NCBI GenBank assembly: GCA_036785705.1
Contig: JAWUZG010000013.1
Coordinates: forward strand, 19,997,001 to 20,061,000
Direction: 5' to 3'
DNA length: 64,000 nt
Source: Acanthornis magna
Lineage: Eukaryota; Chordata; Aves; Passeriformes; Acanthizidae
Below the pieces are notes generated by a model. It did not search any database. It had not been told where the DNA came from and worked only from the letters and a program-made list of their open reading frames with translations. A program made the translations under genes and the position numbers. Shown here piece after piece: positions 48,591 to 62,487 of the stretch. How positions within the stretch are numbered: position 1 is the stretch's first letter; every line of letters starts with the position of its first letter.

Positions 48591-51297
48591 CTCCCTCCTT
48601 CCCTCGGCCATGCCATGGTGATATTCCTGTTTCAGTGCTCTCAGAAACAGCTCAATGAACTGGCAAGCCACTGGAAATAGCTGCAATTCCTGCTGGCACC
48701 GGTAAGACACGGCCACACCAAGGAGACACAGCACCAGGGAGACCCTCATTTGGATTCCCAAAGGGATGTGTGATAAAGAGCTCGGTGTCCCCAAAGTCCC
48801 TGCAGAAAATCTGCGTCGCAGAGGGCGGATGGGGCTGCTGGGAGGTGGAGGATCACACCCTGCCCTCCCTCACTGGGTATGTTGCTGTTGGCACCAAAAC
48901 AGAGAGACCTGCAGGGGATGTGAAGAATTGAAATGGAAAAACCAGGAAATAAAATGTAGAAAGTGTATTGTGAGCAAGTGATTGAAGGAAGTAGCAGAGC
49001 CCTTAACAAATTGGTTATTTGTCTGGTTAGCTGATGCAGAAGTGGAACAGGAAATTAATTCAATATGCCCCAGACCAGCATTTCACTATTATTTTCTGAG
49101 TTTTTTCTTCTTTTTTCTTTCATATACATATATAAGCCAAAAAGTAAAGTATTTCTGGGCAAGCCAGCCTTTGATGCTGACGAGACTTCAATTAAAAAGA
49201 TCTAATCATTATCAGAGCTAGACTACAGACAGGCTTGGAAACAAAAGAATTAAATAAGACCAGTTCAGGAGAAAAGACCCTGTTCAGAACTCACTTGGCT
49301 ACCAGCAGGTCTTGATTTGTTGAAAAATATCCCAAACCAGTAGGTAATAGTCACACTCACAATAAACCTTTATGAACGAGTTCCCACTCCCTGTGCCTCA
49401 CACAATATGGCAGCCTGCCAGTAATTCTGCTTTAAATATGAAAATGGATATCAAATCCAACTTTCTAGATAGAATAATGGCACGGGAGATTGATGGCATT
49501 GCTACACTGCACAATGGTGCAGCTTTTGGCTGCAGTTACAAGGCTCCAGTGACCTCCAGAACTAGAGAAACTCCACACAGCATCAGAAGAAAATAAAATT
49601 AGTGATTCACAATGAGGAAGTAAGGCAATTCAATGCTTTTCCAAGAGGTACTGGCTGCAGTTAGCACTTCTGCAATGACACCAGTACTCAGGGTCACGTT
49701 TAGAGAAGGAACAAACACTCTGAATTTCCATTAATGAAATGGCACTAAAAGACAGACAGCACTAAAAATGGTACTGGGGGTGCCAGGGTACTGAAGTGGA
49801 ATGGAACAGGTTTTTCATTATCATTGTGGGGAACATCACTCCCCCACCATGCGGTCATGGCTCAGGAGTGGGCAGTAAGAAGATGGCAAAAGGCAAAAAA
49901 GAGAGACAAAAGGGAATGAAGCTGGAGGAAGAATATAGGAGGAGAAATGAGGAGCTCAGACTAAAGCTGAAGGCACAGTGGATGAAGCAAGATGTGCCAG
50001 AGAAAGACAAAGCAGAGGAGGCACCCCCATCACACCTACAGCTGACTCACATTTCGGGTTACTTTCATTATTTCTTTGTATTCTGGCAGCAGCTGGCATC
50101 TGCTGCTGAGATCAGAGCCGTGGTGTGCCAAGCGTGAATCAAGACCTTTCTGCTCATCAGCTGAAAATCCAAACAGACAAACGGGAAAACTGAGCAAGGA
50201 ACCACACCAGTCCTGCCTGGAGTGAGCAGGAGCTGCAGCAGCAACAGAACCCACCCAACCACTACTTCTGTCATCCTGGAAGGACACACACAACATCTTT
50301 TTTTTTTTTCTACAGCAAGAGCTGATTCTTTCGAGTGCTTTTTAGAAACTATCAGGATCCACCTGCCCCTCAGTAAGGGTGGGTCAGATGTTTGGGATTG
50401 TCAGGCACTGTCTGCATTTGCTGCTGTAAGCAGCTACAACCTAGTTGTGCTGCCATCAGGAACCAGGAGGGCTCTTCCAAACATCCAGTACAGTCCACAG
50501 ACAACATTTAAGCTCATCTGACATCCTTCAGGCTACAATAATCCTGGGACTGAAGCTCCTGGGCTTGCCCTTGCACCCTCCAGGCTCAGTGGTTTCCTTT
50601 AACTCGTGGCAGTAAAAAGTCAGGAGAGCATTCCTCTTGTATTGTGCCATGGAGCTGTGCAGAACTAATTATTGTGCAAATAGAGCTCTAAATCATTAAC
50701 AAAAACCCGTTGATTATAGCATCTGCCATCATTACTTGGCCCATTACTTAAAAAGCTGGATGCAATAAATAGGATGGGGAATAGTTGGCATTATGCTTGC
50801 AGAGCCCAAGAATCCGGGATGTCAGAAAATGAGCCCTGCCCGGAACAGTTACACTTGGGCTCTGTGAGTACTTTGTAGTCAGACCAATACAGTAAAGTCC
50901 TTCATCCCCAAGCACTTAAAAACCCGCCAGATATCATTAAAAGAATGAAAACACTGTGGTATTTTCTCCCAGGCCTTTTGTCTTTTCTTCCTATTCTTTG
51001 GAACTTCATAAACTTACATTTTTACATTTCCCCATTAGATTTCTTAGATAAATATTTCAACTGAGTCAAAATACCACAACTTGAAAGGGGATGGCTTTTC
51101 TTTATTTACTTTCTTCCACGCTGGCTGCCAGCTCTGGGAGATGCTCCACCCAACGGCAGCTGCTCCGGTGGGAGTGCAAGTGCCCCCCACTCCTCACTGC
51201 TCTCCCCTCCCACGGGCACAGCTGAGTCCCACCACCCCTCAGTCTCCAGAAGAGGCATTTTTAGCAGGATCCCATTTGCCACGTGGCCTCTTCCATG

Positions 51298-51447
51298 ACA
51301 GCTGTGGATGCCTCATCCCTGGAAGAGTTCAGAGCCAGGCTAGACAGGGCTTGGAGCAACCTGGTCTATGGAAGGTGTCCCTGCCCAGGGCAGGGGGTGG
51401 AAGGAGATGCTCTTTAAGGTCCCTTCCAAATCAAACCTTTCAGGCAT
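51298..51447 (+). mobile_element. CR1 LINE 3' end fragment
   Basis: 5'-truncated copy: gtggatgcctcatccctgga through caacctggtctatggaaggt to ggtcccttccaaatcaaacc. Confidence 0.88.
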
Positions 51448-54400
51448 CTCCAGTGGCACCAGAGTGCCCAGGCAGGCTTGGAAGGCACTGTGCAAAGAGA
51501 ACCTCAGTGCGTCACTCCAGTGACAACCAAGCAGAGCAACCTGTTGCGATTTTATTTCTATTAGAACTGAGCACTCAGATGTTCATCCTCCATCCTGGAA
51601 AAACACGTGTGTGTCTCAGGCTCTGGCAGGAACTCTGATCTAAAGCCTACCTGGGTGGCCATGTGCTGGAGCAAGAGGCTGTCGGGAGCTGTCCCCTCGC
51701 CGGCAGAGGATGACAGGGGCAGCTCATCCCTGGCTGCTCTGCAGCACCAGGGGCTAGCTCAGCAGCACACACAGACGTGCTCAGCAGCTCCAGCAGGAGG
51801 GATAATCCAGAGCTCCAGCACACACACTCCGAATTTACAGCTAAACTATGGCAAAGGTCCCGCTCCCCCAAGGCAAATTCCCAACAGGAACCCAGGGGGC
51901 CATGGCTGGATGGGACATCACCAGCTGACACCTTTGGCCCATGAAGTTCAAGAAATTTTTCTCTTTAGATAAAATACACTTTCTTTTAAATTCAGCCTAA
52001 ATTTCTCAGTGTTGTGGCTAGCAGCACAGGCAGCATCCCCAGCAGGGTCGCCCAGATTCTCCATGAAGGCACTCCTAACACCCTTCTCTGCCAAGTCCCA
52101 CCTGAAACACACAACTTTTCTCCATGACTAACTAACCAGCACCCTTTTATTAAACATTCCTTTTTTGCCACCCCTCCTCAATTAGCTCTTCCTCTCAGAG
52201 TTTTTCTCCAGCCTCACGTCCTCGCTGTGGCCATGTTATCCCTTCCCTTCTTGCCTGATCAGGGGTTTTGAGCTGGCTCTTCTCCAACTCCACTCTTCAA
52301 TGCAATCATTTCACTTAAGAGCCTGGCAAGCTGGTTTATTTTTTTTCCCCATGTCTGTTTTTCACAATTTCAAAGCAATGGGAAAAAAAAGAAGGCATAT
52401 TTTCCAGTATGATGAATAACAATCTTACATTGCAGTGGCTCAGGTCACCCATGAATAGGACACTTTTTGGAAATAATTAATAGAATAGGTGGTATGGTAA
52501 GACAGTGCATGATGGAGGTGTATGGAAAGGAGAGAGAATGGAAGCACAACTTCCTCACCTGCCTCTCAAGAAAGGTGCCAAAGGAGCCCAAATGAAGTAG
52601 AAAGAATGAACTTCTCTGGAAGCCTCTTCGAATTTTCATACAAAATTGCAAATGAATTAAATCTCCTCTCTCTGTTTCTAAACCTTTACCTTGACTGTAA
52701 GACAAAAAAAGGGAAAACCAAGGGTAAATGGAGTACAGCATAGAACAGGAACAGGCAGTGTGCAGTGTTAGTCTGCAGGACTGGATGCACTGCTCATCTC
52801 CAGGGGTGCCTCCTCAAAACCAACCAAAATAACGATGATCAGAGGCCACCTTTGTGCTAATTGAACTGTTTGACAGAAAACGACCAGACCTCTCTGCAAT
52901 TACAAAGCTTAGAGAGACTCATCTCTGAGGTACCATGGGACAACACGGGCCATGCCCACGTGTGCCGTAAGGTCCCCGTGGCCAAGCTGGGCACTGCCAC
53001 CCCCAGCCCAGTGCCACCAGTCCCGAGCTGTGAGTCAGCTCCTCCAGCAGCACTCCTCTTCCTACCGCTGGCACAGCCATTAAAAGGGTTTTTTCCTGCG
53101 GTTAGTTTATATGCTGCAGCTCATTAACATCTCCTAATACCAGAACTTGAGGCTAATTAGGCATGGCAATCCTGAGGAACATATTCTCCGTTCATCTTCC
53201 CAAAGCAGGATGCTCCTTGGCGGCCCAGCTGTAGCTCCACATGCTACCATGAGGGTATCACCCTGGAAATAAAAATACTCCAGGATCCCACACATTACAC
53301 AGCAGGGATCCTGTACTTGTTAGTTGATGGCACAATTTACAGGCTGTTTTGCTTAAAAATTGGAAGCATCTCTGTCATCAAGGCAGATTCCTGCTCAGCA
53401 GCCTCTGGGAATTTCCCCAATATTATCAATACACCATGGCTTTCACAATAAAAACTACTGACTTGCAAACAAAGGGACAAAGTGGTTAGAAAACTTAGGA
53501 GACTTAAACAAAAAGCATCTGACAGAACAACACTACTGGGAATTTTCTCCCCGTGGCTACAAATGCGCAGGAACCAACAGGCTAAGGGCTCTGAAACACG
53601 CTTCACGCACATTAAATGCTCCTAGGAGTAGGCTGTCCATGTACACATCACCTAGGAATAACACCCACTGCAGCAACAGGTAGCCAAGGAATGCCAACGA
53701 ATGTGGAACAGGAGCTATGCTCAACACCAACCACTTTTTTAAGCACAGCAGCTCCTGAAACCTGTTTTCCCACAGGTCTTCTGGAGCACACAAATGCTGA
53801 CCAAAGCTCGTGCAGAACTGGGACATTTTAAAGCTCCCTTTGCTCACTGGATGTTCATGTAGTTTCTTCTTCAGTGTAAACTCTGGTTGTTTCTGCCTGT
53901 TTTCAAAAATCATCCCTTCCAATGCCTTAGGTCTGCTAAAAATGACTGAGGGTTTACCAGTCGTGAATGAAGGCGGCTGAATCTGTCTGGTCTCCACTTC
54001 AAATTCCCACAGATTTCCTTTCAACATCTGCATTTTGTACCTAGAAGCAGCAAAACTTAGAAAAAGCATCTTTTGAATAACTAAAGCAAAAGGTACATAT
54101 AGTTACTGTATTTTCAGCCTCAAGGACCTTAGGAATGCTCACAGAACCCTTCCCGTGGTCCATCACTGGAGAACGGAAACCTCTGAGGAATCAAAATGCA
54201 ACTACAGACAGCAGGCAGGATGATTTCATGCCTTTCTGCTCTTGTAAAAATGTTGAAGCATCTTTACAGATGATGAGAAGAGCCAAGGGAGGAGCTGTGT
54301 CCATGGGCAAGGATACAGCATGCCAGAGAGAGAGTGAAGCAACTGGAGTGATGGAACAGCAGCATCCCCCTCCGAATCACCTGCAGCAATTCCTCTGTTG

Positions 54401-55824
54401 TGGGTTTTCTTCTCCTCCTTTTCAAATCCTTCCTCTGGGAACTGAGTGGGAACACTGGAAGCGTGAGCCAAATTCACTGCCCGAGGCAGCAGAGACCTGC
54501 CTTCAGCTGCCCTCTTACTTGCATTTTTTGAATGCATTAATTTCCAAAAGCTTTTACAAACCTGGCTTACAGATTGCAAGTTGAAAACACAAAAAAAATC
54601 TGGACAGAGATGAAGAGTCCACCTAAACCCTAATTTGAATGAAGTCTAGATGCAAACTTTCCCTCACTAGACATTTTGGTATAAAAATGTTTATCCACTC
54701 TTGCTCTGGAATCATTTCACATCACCAACGTACCACTCCAGCCAACTACAGAGCTTCATGTGGGGACAATGCGCCCAAAACTCCAGGAGGAAAAAAGAAA
54801 ACAAGGATTTTCATTTTGGGCCAGCTCAATCCAAACTGGAATTTTGTTTGTTTTGAGCTGTCCAAGCCATTGACGTGTCAGAGTCCAGCGAAGCATTAAC
54901 CCATTTTACTAAGCAAGCAAGGCATCCACCCTCTGGGCACAAAAGCATCAGGTTTGGCACCAAAACGAGGGCTGGAGCTCCAAAGCCTGGCTCTGCACAC
55001 AGACCAGGAGCGATGGAGTGGGTCCCCACACCTCCACAGGCTCGCCAGCCCGCTCCCAAGGAGAACCGGCGCTTCCAAAGGAGCAGAAAGCAAGGCAGGC
55101 TGGCATCTGCAGAGGTGCCAGGGTTTTGTTTGCCTCCGAGCAAACCTGGCAGCGTGGGCCAAGCCACACTTCTGCGCTCTGTGCTGGGGTGGATGATCCT
55201 TGGCAAGGAGGTGTGCCTGGAGTGTGTAAGCCATGAAAAATACAGCGGGAATTTTGCAGCGATCCGGGGTTAATATTAATTCCCTGTGCCCAAGGAGTAG
55301 CTGAGTGAGCGGCACTGTTTTGTTCCCGTGCTCTCGCGGGGGATTAGCTCTTGGCAGAGCGGCACTGCCGGCAGGAGACTCCACCATGCGAGCTGTTTGC
55401 TGGCACTGGGCTGGCTTGGCTGGAGCTGCTCCTGACTCCTAGCAGAAGTAGGCTTTTTAAAATAATTTCTGAATCCTTGTAATGGCCCCAGCAATGGCCA
55501 GCAGTGCTCGTGTCCCGGGAGCCCTCCATCATCTTCCCGGCCAGGCACAAAGCTCAGAGCAGTGTCCTGGTCCTTGGTGAGGGCTCGTTAGCACACAATT
55601 AGTGCCCAGCAGGATGGGGACCCTCCTTTGTGTCTTCTGGCCAGATGTGCACTCACTAGCCCAGACCACAGTGAAGAGCTGACACGTGCTCTGGGCCATG
55701 AGATGTGACCTAGCCGGGATCACACTCACCCCTGTTCCATCACCAGTGTCCAAAGGAAGCCCATCAGAGAGCTCTGCTTCCACAGGTTCTACACAGATTC
55801 AATGATTAATCCTTTGTGGTCGAT

Positions 55825-55967
55825 TCCCCATCCTTAGATGTGTTCAAGGCCAGGCTGGACGGGGCTCTGAGTACCCTGGTCTAGTGGAAAGTGTCTCTGG
55901 CAAGCAGGGGGCTGGAACTGGATGGTCTTTTAAGGTTCCTTCCAACCCAAACCATTCTGTGATACTA
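55825..55967 (+). mobile_element. CR1 LINE 3' end fragment
   Basis: 5'-truncated copy: gttcaaggccaggctggacg, ctggtctagtggaaagtgtc, ending aacccaaaccattctgtgat. Confidence 0.9.
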
Positions 55968-57146
55968 GAACACAGCCCCTGAAGCTGTCCCTACAGAGAA
56001 AACCACCTTCAAGGGACACATCCCAGTGACACTTGCCATCTGCATGCTCAGATTTGGGGCAGCATTGCCAGGCCTTTAACTGAGCAGGCGTTTCTCTCCA
56101 TCTTCACTTTAAACAATATTGTGCTGTTCCAGTATTGTACCACTGAACTCACAGCGACCCTGTCAAATAAACATTTTTCCAGAGTAACACTGTTTTAAAT
56201 ATATTCATTTAGTATCCTTATTTGAAAACACTGGACAAATTAAACGACTGTAAAATTTGACTTTCCAGTATTTTGTGTTCAGATAAACTCCTACAGCACC
56301 CTCTTCCATGGCAGCCAGCCCATATTTCCAAGTAACTACAGTTTTTAAAAGCCAACTATGTTTTTCAGTATCTATGCATTAATCATCCCTTCTAGTTCAA
56401 GAATTATTCTTGAGTTCAAAGGAAAAAGTATGAGGAAGAGGAATGTGTGTGCAGCTCCCCTGCAAAAAAGCTGCAGCCTAACCATCCTGTATCCCAGCTC
56501 TTATCACGTATCCCATCCCCAACCAGGGACCCCCTCCAGGATCTATGAGGTTTCCCTATCGCTTCCATCAAGACTGGAGCAAAAGAAACCTTTCTGTCTG
56601 ACAAAGGGAATGGTGAGGCTGCTGAAAACACTGCTGAGAGAAGCCCTGTGCTCCCAAAGAAGTCGTGTTAATTGAATGTGACTTCAAAATATTTCAGATT
56701 CTCAGCAAGGATTTGGTAGCAGAGGAGAACACGCCGTGACCGACCGTATTTCTAACGCAGTATGAAAAGCAGTTTCAGCGCACGCTGCCAAAAAGTGTCA
56801 AACGGGCTAAAATATGCTTGTCCATGGAGAAGGGGACAATGCTTCCACAGGCAGGAGCAGGGAGGAGGGAACAGCTCAGGACTGGGCTGGCTGAGGGGCA
56901 CTGTGGGGCTGCCCAACATTCCCAGCGTTTCAGCAAGCACTGGGGGGAAACATCAATTGTAGAGTGCCCAGTGCACGCCTCTGCTTTTATTGGATTTTCC
57001 TTTGCTCTCGTATTTTGAGAAAGGTTAAATATGTCAAACATTAGTTTACAAAACCTCTCACACAAATCCTCTTACTCACATGATCTTTCTAAACAGCCCC
57101 AATCGCTTCAACTACGCAGACGTGGCTACAAGCTGTGACTATTGAT

Positions 57147-57262
57147 AGGACAAGGGTGAATGGCTTTGAGCTCAAAGAGAGGAGGTTTAGATGGGATATA
57201 TGGAAGAAATTCTTCCCTGGGAGGGTGGTGGGGCTCTGGCACTGAATGCCCAGAGAAGCTTG
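57147..57262 (+). mobile_element. CR1 LINE fragment lacking its 3' end
   Basis: The copy runs from ggacaagggtgaatggcttt through gaagaaattcttccctggga to aatgcccagagaagctt. It stops there, so the 3' UTR is deleted, unusual for a family normally truncated at the 5' side. Confidence 0.85.
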
Positions 57263-60197
57263 AAGATCACCTACTTCCAATCCCTGTATCAGCATGACCC
57301 TGAAACTCAGCATCAGCAGAACGAAGTGGCTTCTCCAGTGGAGCTCCTGAGCATCCGAAGTGTGTATGTCCAGAGCCAGACCCACATGGGTGGGAAAGGA
57401 CAGAGCCACACCAGCAGCACCCTGAGAGCACCTGCCGAGGCCTCGAAATGGAAAAACTCAAGATCTGTTACTTTTTAAAACTGTAATTCGTTATTTTAAA
57501 GATTTAGCACATTCCTGGACATGTTTCTAGAGCAGGCTGATGAACGTGCCATGGTCTCTAGAGGTTTCTGTCCCCTGGGAGCGGGACAGCAGCAGCTCAG
57601 CAGGGAACATGCTGAGCCATCGAGCTGCCACGCGCTCCCCTGTCCCTGTCACTGCTCATCGGTGTGTGCCCACCGCCCACGGCCCCCACACTCTGCTCCA
57701 GCACGGAAGCAGCTGAGCTGGGCGAGGCCCGAGCTGGGTCTAGGCTGTGGAAAACGCTGACACAGAACCTGCACGTCTTGTCCCCTCTGTCTCCAGCCTC
57801 ACCCACGGCTGCCGTAACCCCGGAGTCCATCCGAGCAGACAGACTCTCCCCAAAGCTTTGCCGCACGCAGGTTTTCTTTCATTTTTCCCACGTCTTCCTA
57901 AAACCCTCTTCCACCCCATCCCCATCCTTCCCATTTCAGCGCAGCTTTTACCAGCCTGCCTCCTGCCTTCACAGTTTCCATTTTCTGGAGACTAAGGCAC
58001 TTGGTTTCACCAATTTTCAGCTGTTTTACCTGTTCAGTGCCAGCCAGCTCTCCCTGGCACCTACCAACCCATCCCGTCATGGCCAGCAAAGCACCAAAGA
58101 TGAGAAAGAGCTGGAAATGCCCTGGTGCTAAGATCTACTTAATAAGTTGTCAGCCAGGCCCTGTGTATCTATTCTTGTGGGCATAAAGATCTCTGTCAGC
58201 AGTCAAAACACGGATTTACACCCCCAGCACAATTCCGAGCAGCATTTAAAGATTTTTAACGACCATCCCTTTGTCCCAGGGAGTTAAGCGCTGATCGAAT
58301 GTCACAACGTGACACATGAATGCACAACAAGACGGAGGTTTGACAGGCAGCAACATTGTAATATGATAATTCCTCTTTGTCCCTTAATCGCCTCTGTTTT
58401 TTGCAGACTTGATTCACTTACCAACATGTGATCAATCACTGCCTTTTTCAGTGAGATAATTTTTTGCCCTCTATCTAAATGGCTCCTGTCAAAGGGAATC
58501 CAGTACTAAATTAAAGCTGATATGCCTGTCTCTGCCCTTTTGTTTGTTGACTTCTCGCACACAATTGATTTTAAATAGATTTTTTTATGGGTTCCATCAC
58601 TGTTTAAATATATGTATTTTTAAAAATCTGTCTCCTTGAAATTAACACTGGCTACGTACACATTTAAAAATGGTCTGGAGCATATAATTTAATGGGGAGG
58701 AATAAATACCAGGGTACGTGACGGCACGTGTATCAACTTCCCACTAGATATGGAGTAAGTTGCCTGTTTAGATCTTCCCACATGCTCCATTTAAAATGGG
58801 AAGAACGACAGTCTTAAGATTTGTGACAATAACAGAATGAGGATGGTGCAATTTAACATGAAAAGCAGCAATACTGAGATCACCACTTGTTCTGAGTCTC
58901 TAAGAATTGTCTTCTTAGCTGAAAACCCCCAGAGAACTTCTCAGACATCTCACGGTTGTTTGCACACCCTGAGGAGCACCTCCCTAATAGCAGGTAAGAG
59001 GTCTTCAGCGGAACGAGCACTAAAGAGTTGAAAGTCTACCTTTGTGTACAAAGCAGTTTTTTGCAGCTCTCAGGTGACCGTCACACGTGCCCCAAACAGC
59101 TCTGCACCACCCAGCTCAGAGGCAAAGCGGCTGCACCAGCCCAAGCCCCGCCAAGCAGAGCCACACACGTGCCAACCATCCAAACCCTCTGCCTTGCTGC
59201 CTGCTCTTCCCTCAAGCACATCCACAGCACATTAGAAATCCTGGAAATTCCACATTCCGTCCCTTCTCTCCAGCTCCTCTTTGCCATGCCGGCCTCTTCT
59301 CAGTTAAACCTTCCACCGCTCGCCCTGACACAGCACCTCAGCCTGGCTCTGCTGAAGCCAACACACAACCCGTGCAGATCCAACAAAAGCAGGAACCTGC
59401 TCTCCGGTTGTCGTGGCTCCTCTGCCCCGTCTGGGTGGCCATGGCACCCAGCAAGGAGACTGCAGGAATCCCCAGGTACATCCTCACCCTCCCATCCCCA
59501 CCTGTGCAGCACCTCCCAGCTGCTGTCCTTCCTCACCACTGTACACGTAATTTGTGATAATGAAATGGGTGATTTCAGAGCCCGGCAAGATGACGCTTAT
59601 TTAATTCCCCGATTGAATGACAGTAAATTTTTGGCTGTGACGTGCATTATAAGTTATTCTACACGGTTTCAGCACTTGTCCTGGTTATGCACATAAGGCA
59701 CTAAAGATTTTGCCAAGATATCTAATAGACACGTCATAATCAGCCCTATAATATAAAGAATCACTTCTTTTAATGCATATTTTTTCTTCTGTTTTTGAGA
59801 CAAGCACCTCAATAAAATGCTGGATTCACAGCTCTTTCAAAGATGGGACAGTTTCCCTGAAGGAAAAAACCACAAATTAATGTTTTCATCTTACAGTTCT
59901 ATCAGCTTTTTCCTTCCCTTTCCTGTGCAGACGGAAAAGGGAAAGAAAACAGCTCTGCAGCGGAGGCATCACCCCTGGGCGAGGGCGAGCGGCGTTCCAG
60001 CGAGGACGCGTCCATCCACAAAGGGCAGCGGGAGCCAAGGCATTACAAACACACCGATAAAGGAGGCTGGGGGAGGACTGGCTCCGGAAAAAAAAAACCA
60101 ACAACAAAAAAAAGCTCATTTCTCAGAACACATTATTATGGCACAAAACGTATTTTCATGTATTTTCAGCAAGGCATCGAATCCCCCCAGTATCCAC

Positions 60198-60279
60198 TTT
60201 GTGTCTCTTGGCAGTTCGAGAATGCCAACGCGCCCCGTCCTCGGGGTGCCAGAACCAATCTGTTGCCAAGAGACACAAA
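60198..60279. repeat. Perfect 16-bp inverted repeat with structured loop
   Basis: Left arm tttgtgtctcttggca (60198-60213) and right arm tgccaagagacacaaa (60264-60279) are exact reverse complements. Inside the 50-base loop gttc (60214-60217) can pair with gaac (60252-60255). A second stem ccccg/cgggg (60233-60237 with 60242-60246) closes a 4-base loop, tcct. No known RNA family was recognised. Confidence 0.85.
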
Positions 60280-60667
60280 ACTGATATCACGGGTGTATAA
60301 AGCCGTCTTTGGAAACGTACGAAACAGCCAACGACCTCATGTTCGGGGTTTGACTTAGTCAGCAAGATGTCAAGGAAGAAAAATTAACCTTTTGTTATAA
60401 GGTTTAAAGCTGACCATTTGTATCGACCTCCGAGGGAGGATCAACCTTCCTGAAGCAGAAACACGCTCGTGTCTGGTACTGCACTGCGTTCAAACAACAT
60501 GGCTTGGGGGGGTTTAATGTTTACTTTTGTTTCGAGAGGAAAAACATAAAAACCCTGAGAGCTGAGGCACTCGGGGAGCAGGGAGGCTCTGCCTTGGGGC
60601 ATCTGGGCAGGTGAAACATTTTCTGAGGAAACCCAAATGCTGGAGCTGGATGTTCCCATGAGCACTG

Positions 60668-60810
60668 AGAGAATCCCAGGATGGTTTGGGTTGGAAGGGA
60701 CCTGAAAGCTCATCCCATTCCACCTGTGCCATGGGCAAGGACACCTTCCACTGTCCCAGGGTGTTCCAAGCCCCATCCAACCTCATCTTAGACACACACT
60801 GTTCCCACTC
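60668..60810 (-). mobile_element. CR1 LINE 3' end fragment
   Basis: Reverse-oriented copy: aggatggtttgggttggaag, gtgccatgggcaaggacacc, ttccaagccccatccaacct. Confidence 0.9.
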
Positions 60811-62423
60811 ATGTGGGTACACATTGATGTGACCCAGCTGAGAGGAATTCTGAGACTCCAACTGTGAACATCCAAAAGGTTTTCACATTTAAAAATCCAG
60901 TCACCAGCAAGTTCTTCAAATACTTACTACTCCAGCTGATGAGTAACCTGAATATTTCCCTGCATTTTGTTCTGCCACCTCCCTCTCCCTCCTCCAACCT
61001 GCAATATGGATGCAAATCCTTTCAAAAGGAGGGATTTTTTTCCCCAGAATTTTCCTGCCACAATTATAAACACAGATCGCTGCCCTTCCCAGTTACGGAA
61101 ATAAAATTCAATGCCTTCAGGATTCTTTCAAAATACAAAAATATAAAAACAACATGACTGCTTCTTTCAGATGGGCTCTCTGTGGACTCCTGCTTTTCCA
61201 TTTGTTTCACTGAAGTTAAATAGTAGGAAATTAAGAATCTAATTAAGAAATACAGTAATTAACTGTAATTAAGAGTTACAGCAAGATTTGGGTTTTTTTC
61301 CCCCTAATCTGGAGCATAAATTTTTGCATGTTAAATTAAAAACTCCATTTAGGAACCAAAATGTTAGAAGGCGATGAAGCAACTAGATATCAGTTTGATA
61401 TTATCCAGGAAAGGTCAAATTTAAATTATAGGACATGTTTAAAACATTAAGTTGTTGGTGTAGCTTGCAGCTTTTGCATTTCAACTAATATATAGAAATA
61501 AGAGCACATAGATATATAGAGGTATCCATATCACGGATGTTCACTATTGAATTACCTTCAGAGATAGAAAATGCAGCATTTCACATTAAATAATTAGGAT
61601 TTCCAGGTGTTTTTTGTCCCAAGGACTCAGAAGCACAACAAGCTTTCATTAGGACTGAAGAGCAAGGAATCCTGATAGATCGGAGCCTTAGTGCAAACAA
61701 CCAAAGGTTGGCTGATAGAAACAGGTTGTAGGTTTTGGGGGGTATTTGTTTGGACTAAAAATAAATTGTCTTGATATTATGACAAGATAAAAACATCCTT
61801 TTGTCTTATGAGCCCCCAGCTGTGGGAAGGGAGGTGCGTGGTGCTATACCAGCATGTGGGCAGAGAGAGGCAGGGGGGGTTGGGAGGGGGTGAGAAGAGT
61901 TAAAATTCCTACCAGAAAACAGAAAATGAGATTAAAGGAGACATTTTGGCCATGAGGCCTTCTTTCGGCTGGAGAAGGCCTCAAAGCCAAAGTGTCTCTT
62001 CTAATCCTATTTTCTATTTCGAGAGTGCATTTTAATAACCCCTTTGTATATGGTACAATGACTTTAGCAAGTCCTATTTTAAGCAGATTTTCCACACTAG
62101 AAGGCAAAATGGGTTAAAATAATTGCACCGTACACCTCGCACGCGTGACACTTTGTTTAATCCGGTGTCGGGCACCGGGGACGCACAATGCGGAACAAGG
62201 TCCACGTATAAAAGCGCCTTTCAGGATGAACAGCTCAGGGCACGGAATGGTGGAACCAGGCTGAGGAACACGGCTCCCTCCTACCAGTGGCCAGGCCCTC
62301 ACCTTCCCACCTGGATGGGTACTTGGCTGATGTCACCAGGCTCCAAAATTCCTCCTTCTTGGGGTAAAAAGGAGGCACTGGCCACGTCCCACCAGGTGGG
62401 AGTTGGTGTGAGCACTCTGGGCC

Positions 62424-62487
62424 CACCTGCAGCTCATGGTGGTGTCCCCAAAGGAGAGCTCACCTGCAGCTCATGGTGGTGTCCCCA
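62424..62487 (+). repeat. 27-bp direct repeat, period 37
   Basis: Two exact copies of a 27-base unit (starts cacctgcagctcatggtggt) at 62424-62450 and 62461-62487, separated by ten bases. Confidence 0.9.

Noticed and set aside
59028..59696. 222-residue plus-strand frame, with a 156-residue overlapping frame
   Set aside because: Ser/Pro/His-rich composition typical of chance frames, no domain, and overlapping long frames in other phases; no transcript support visible.
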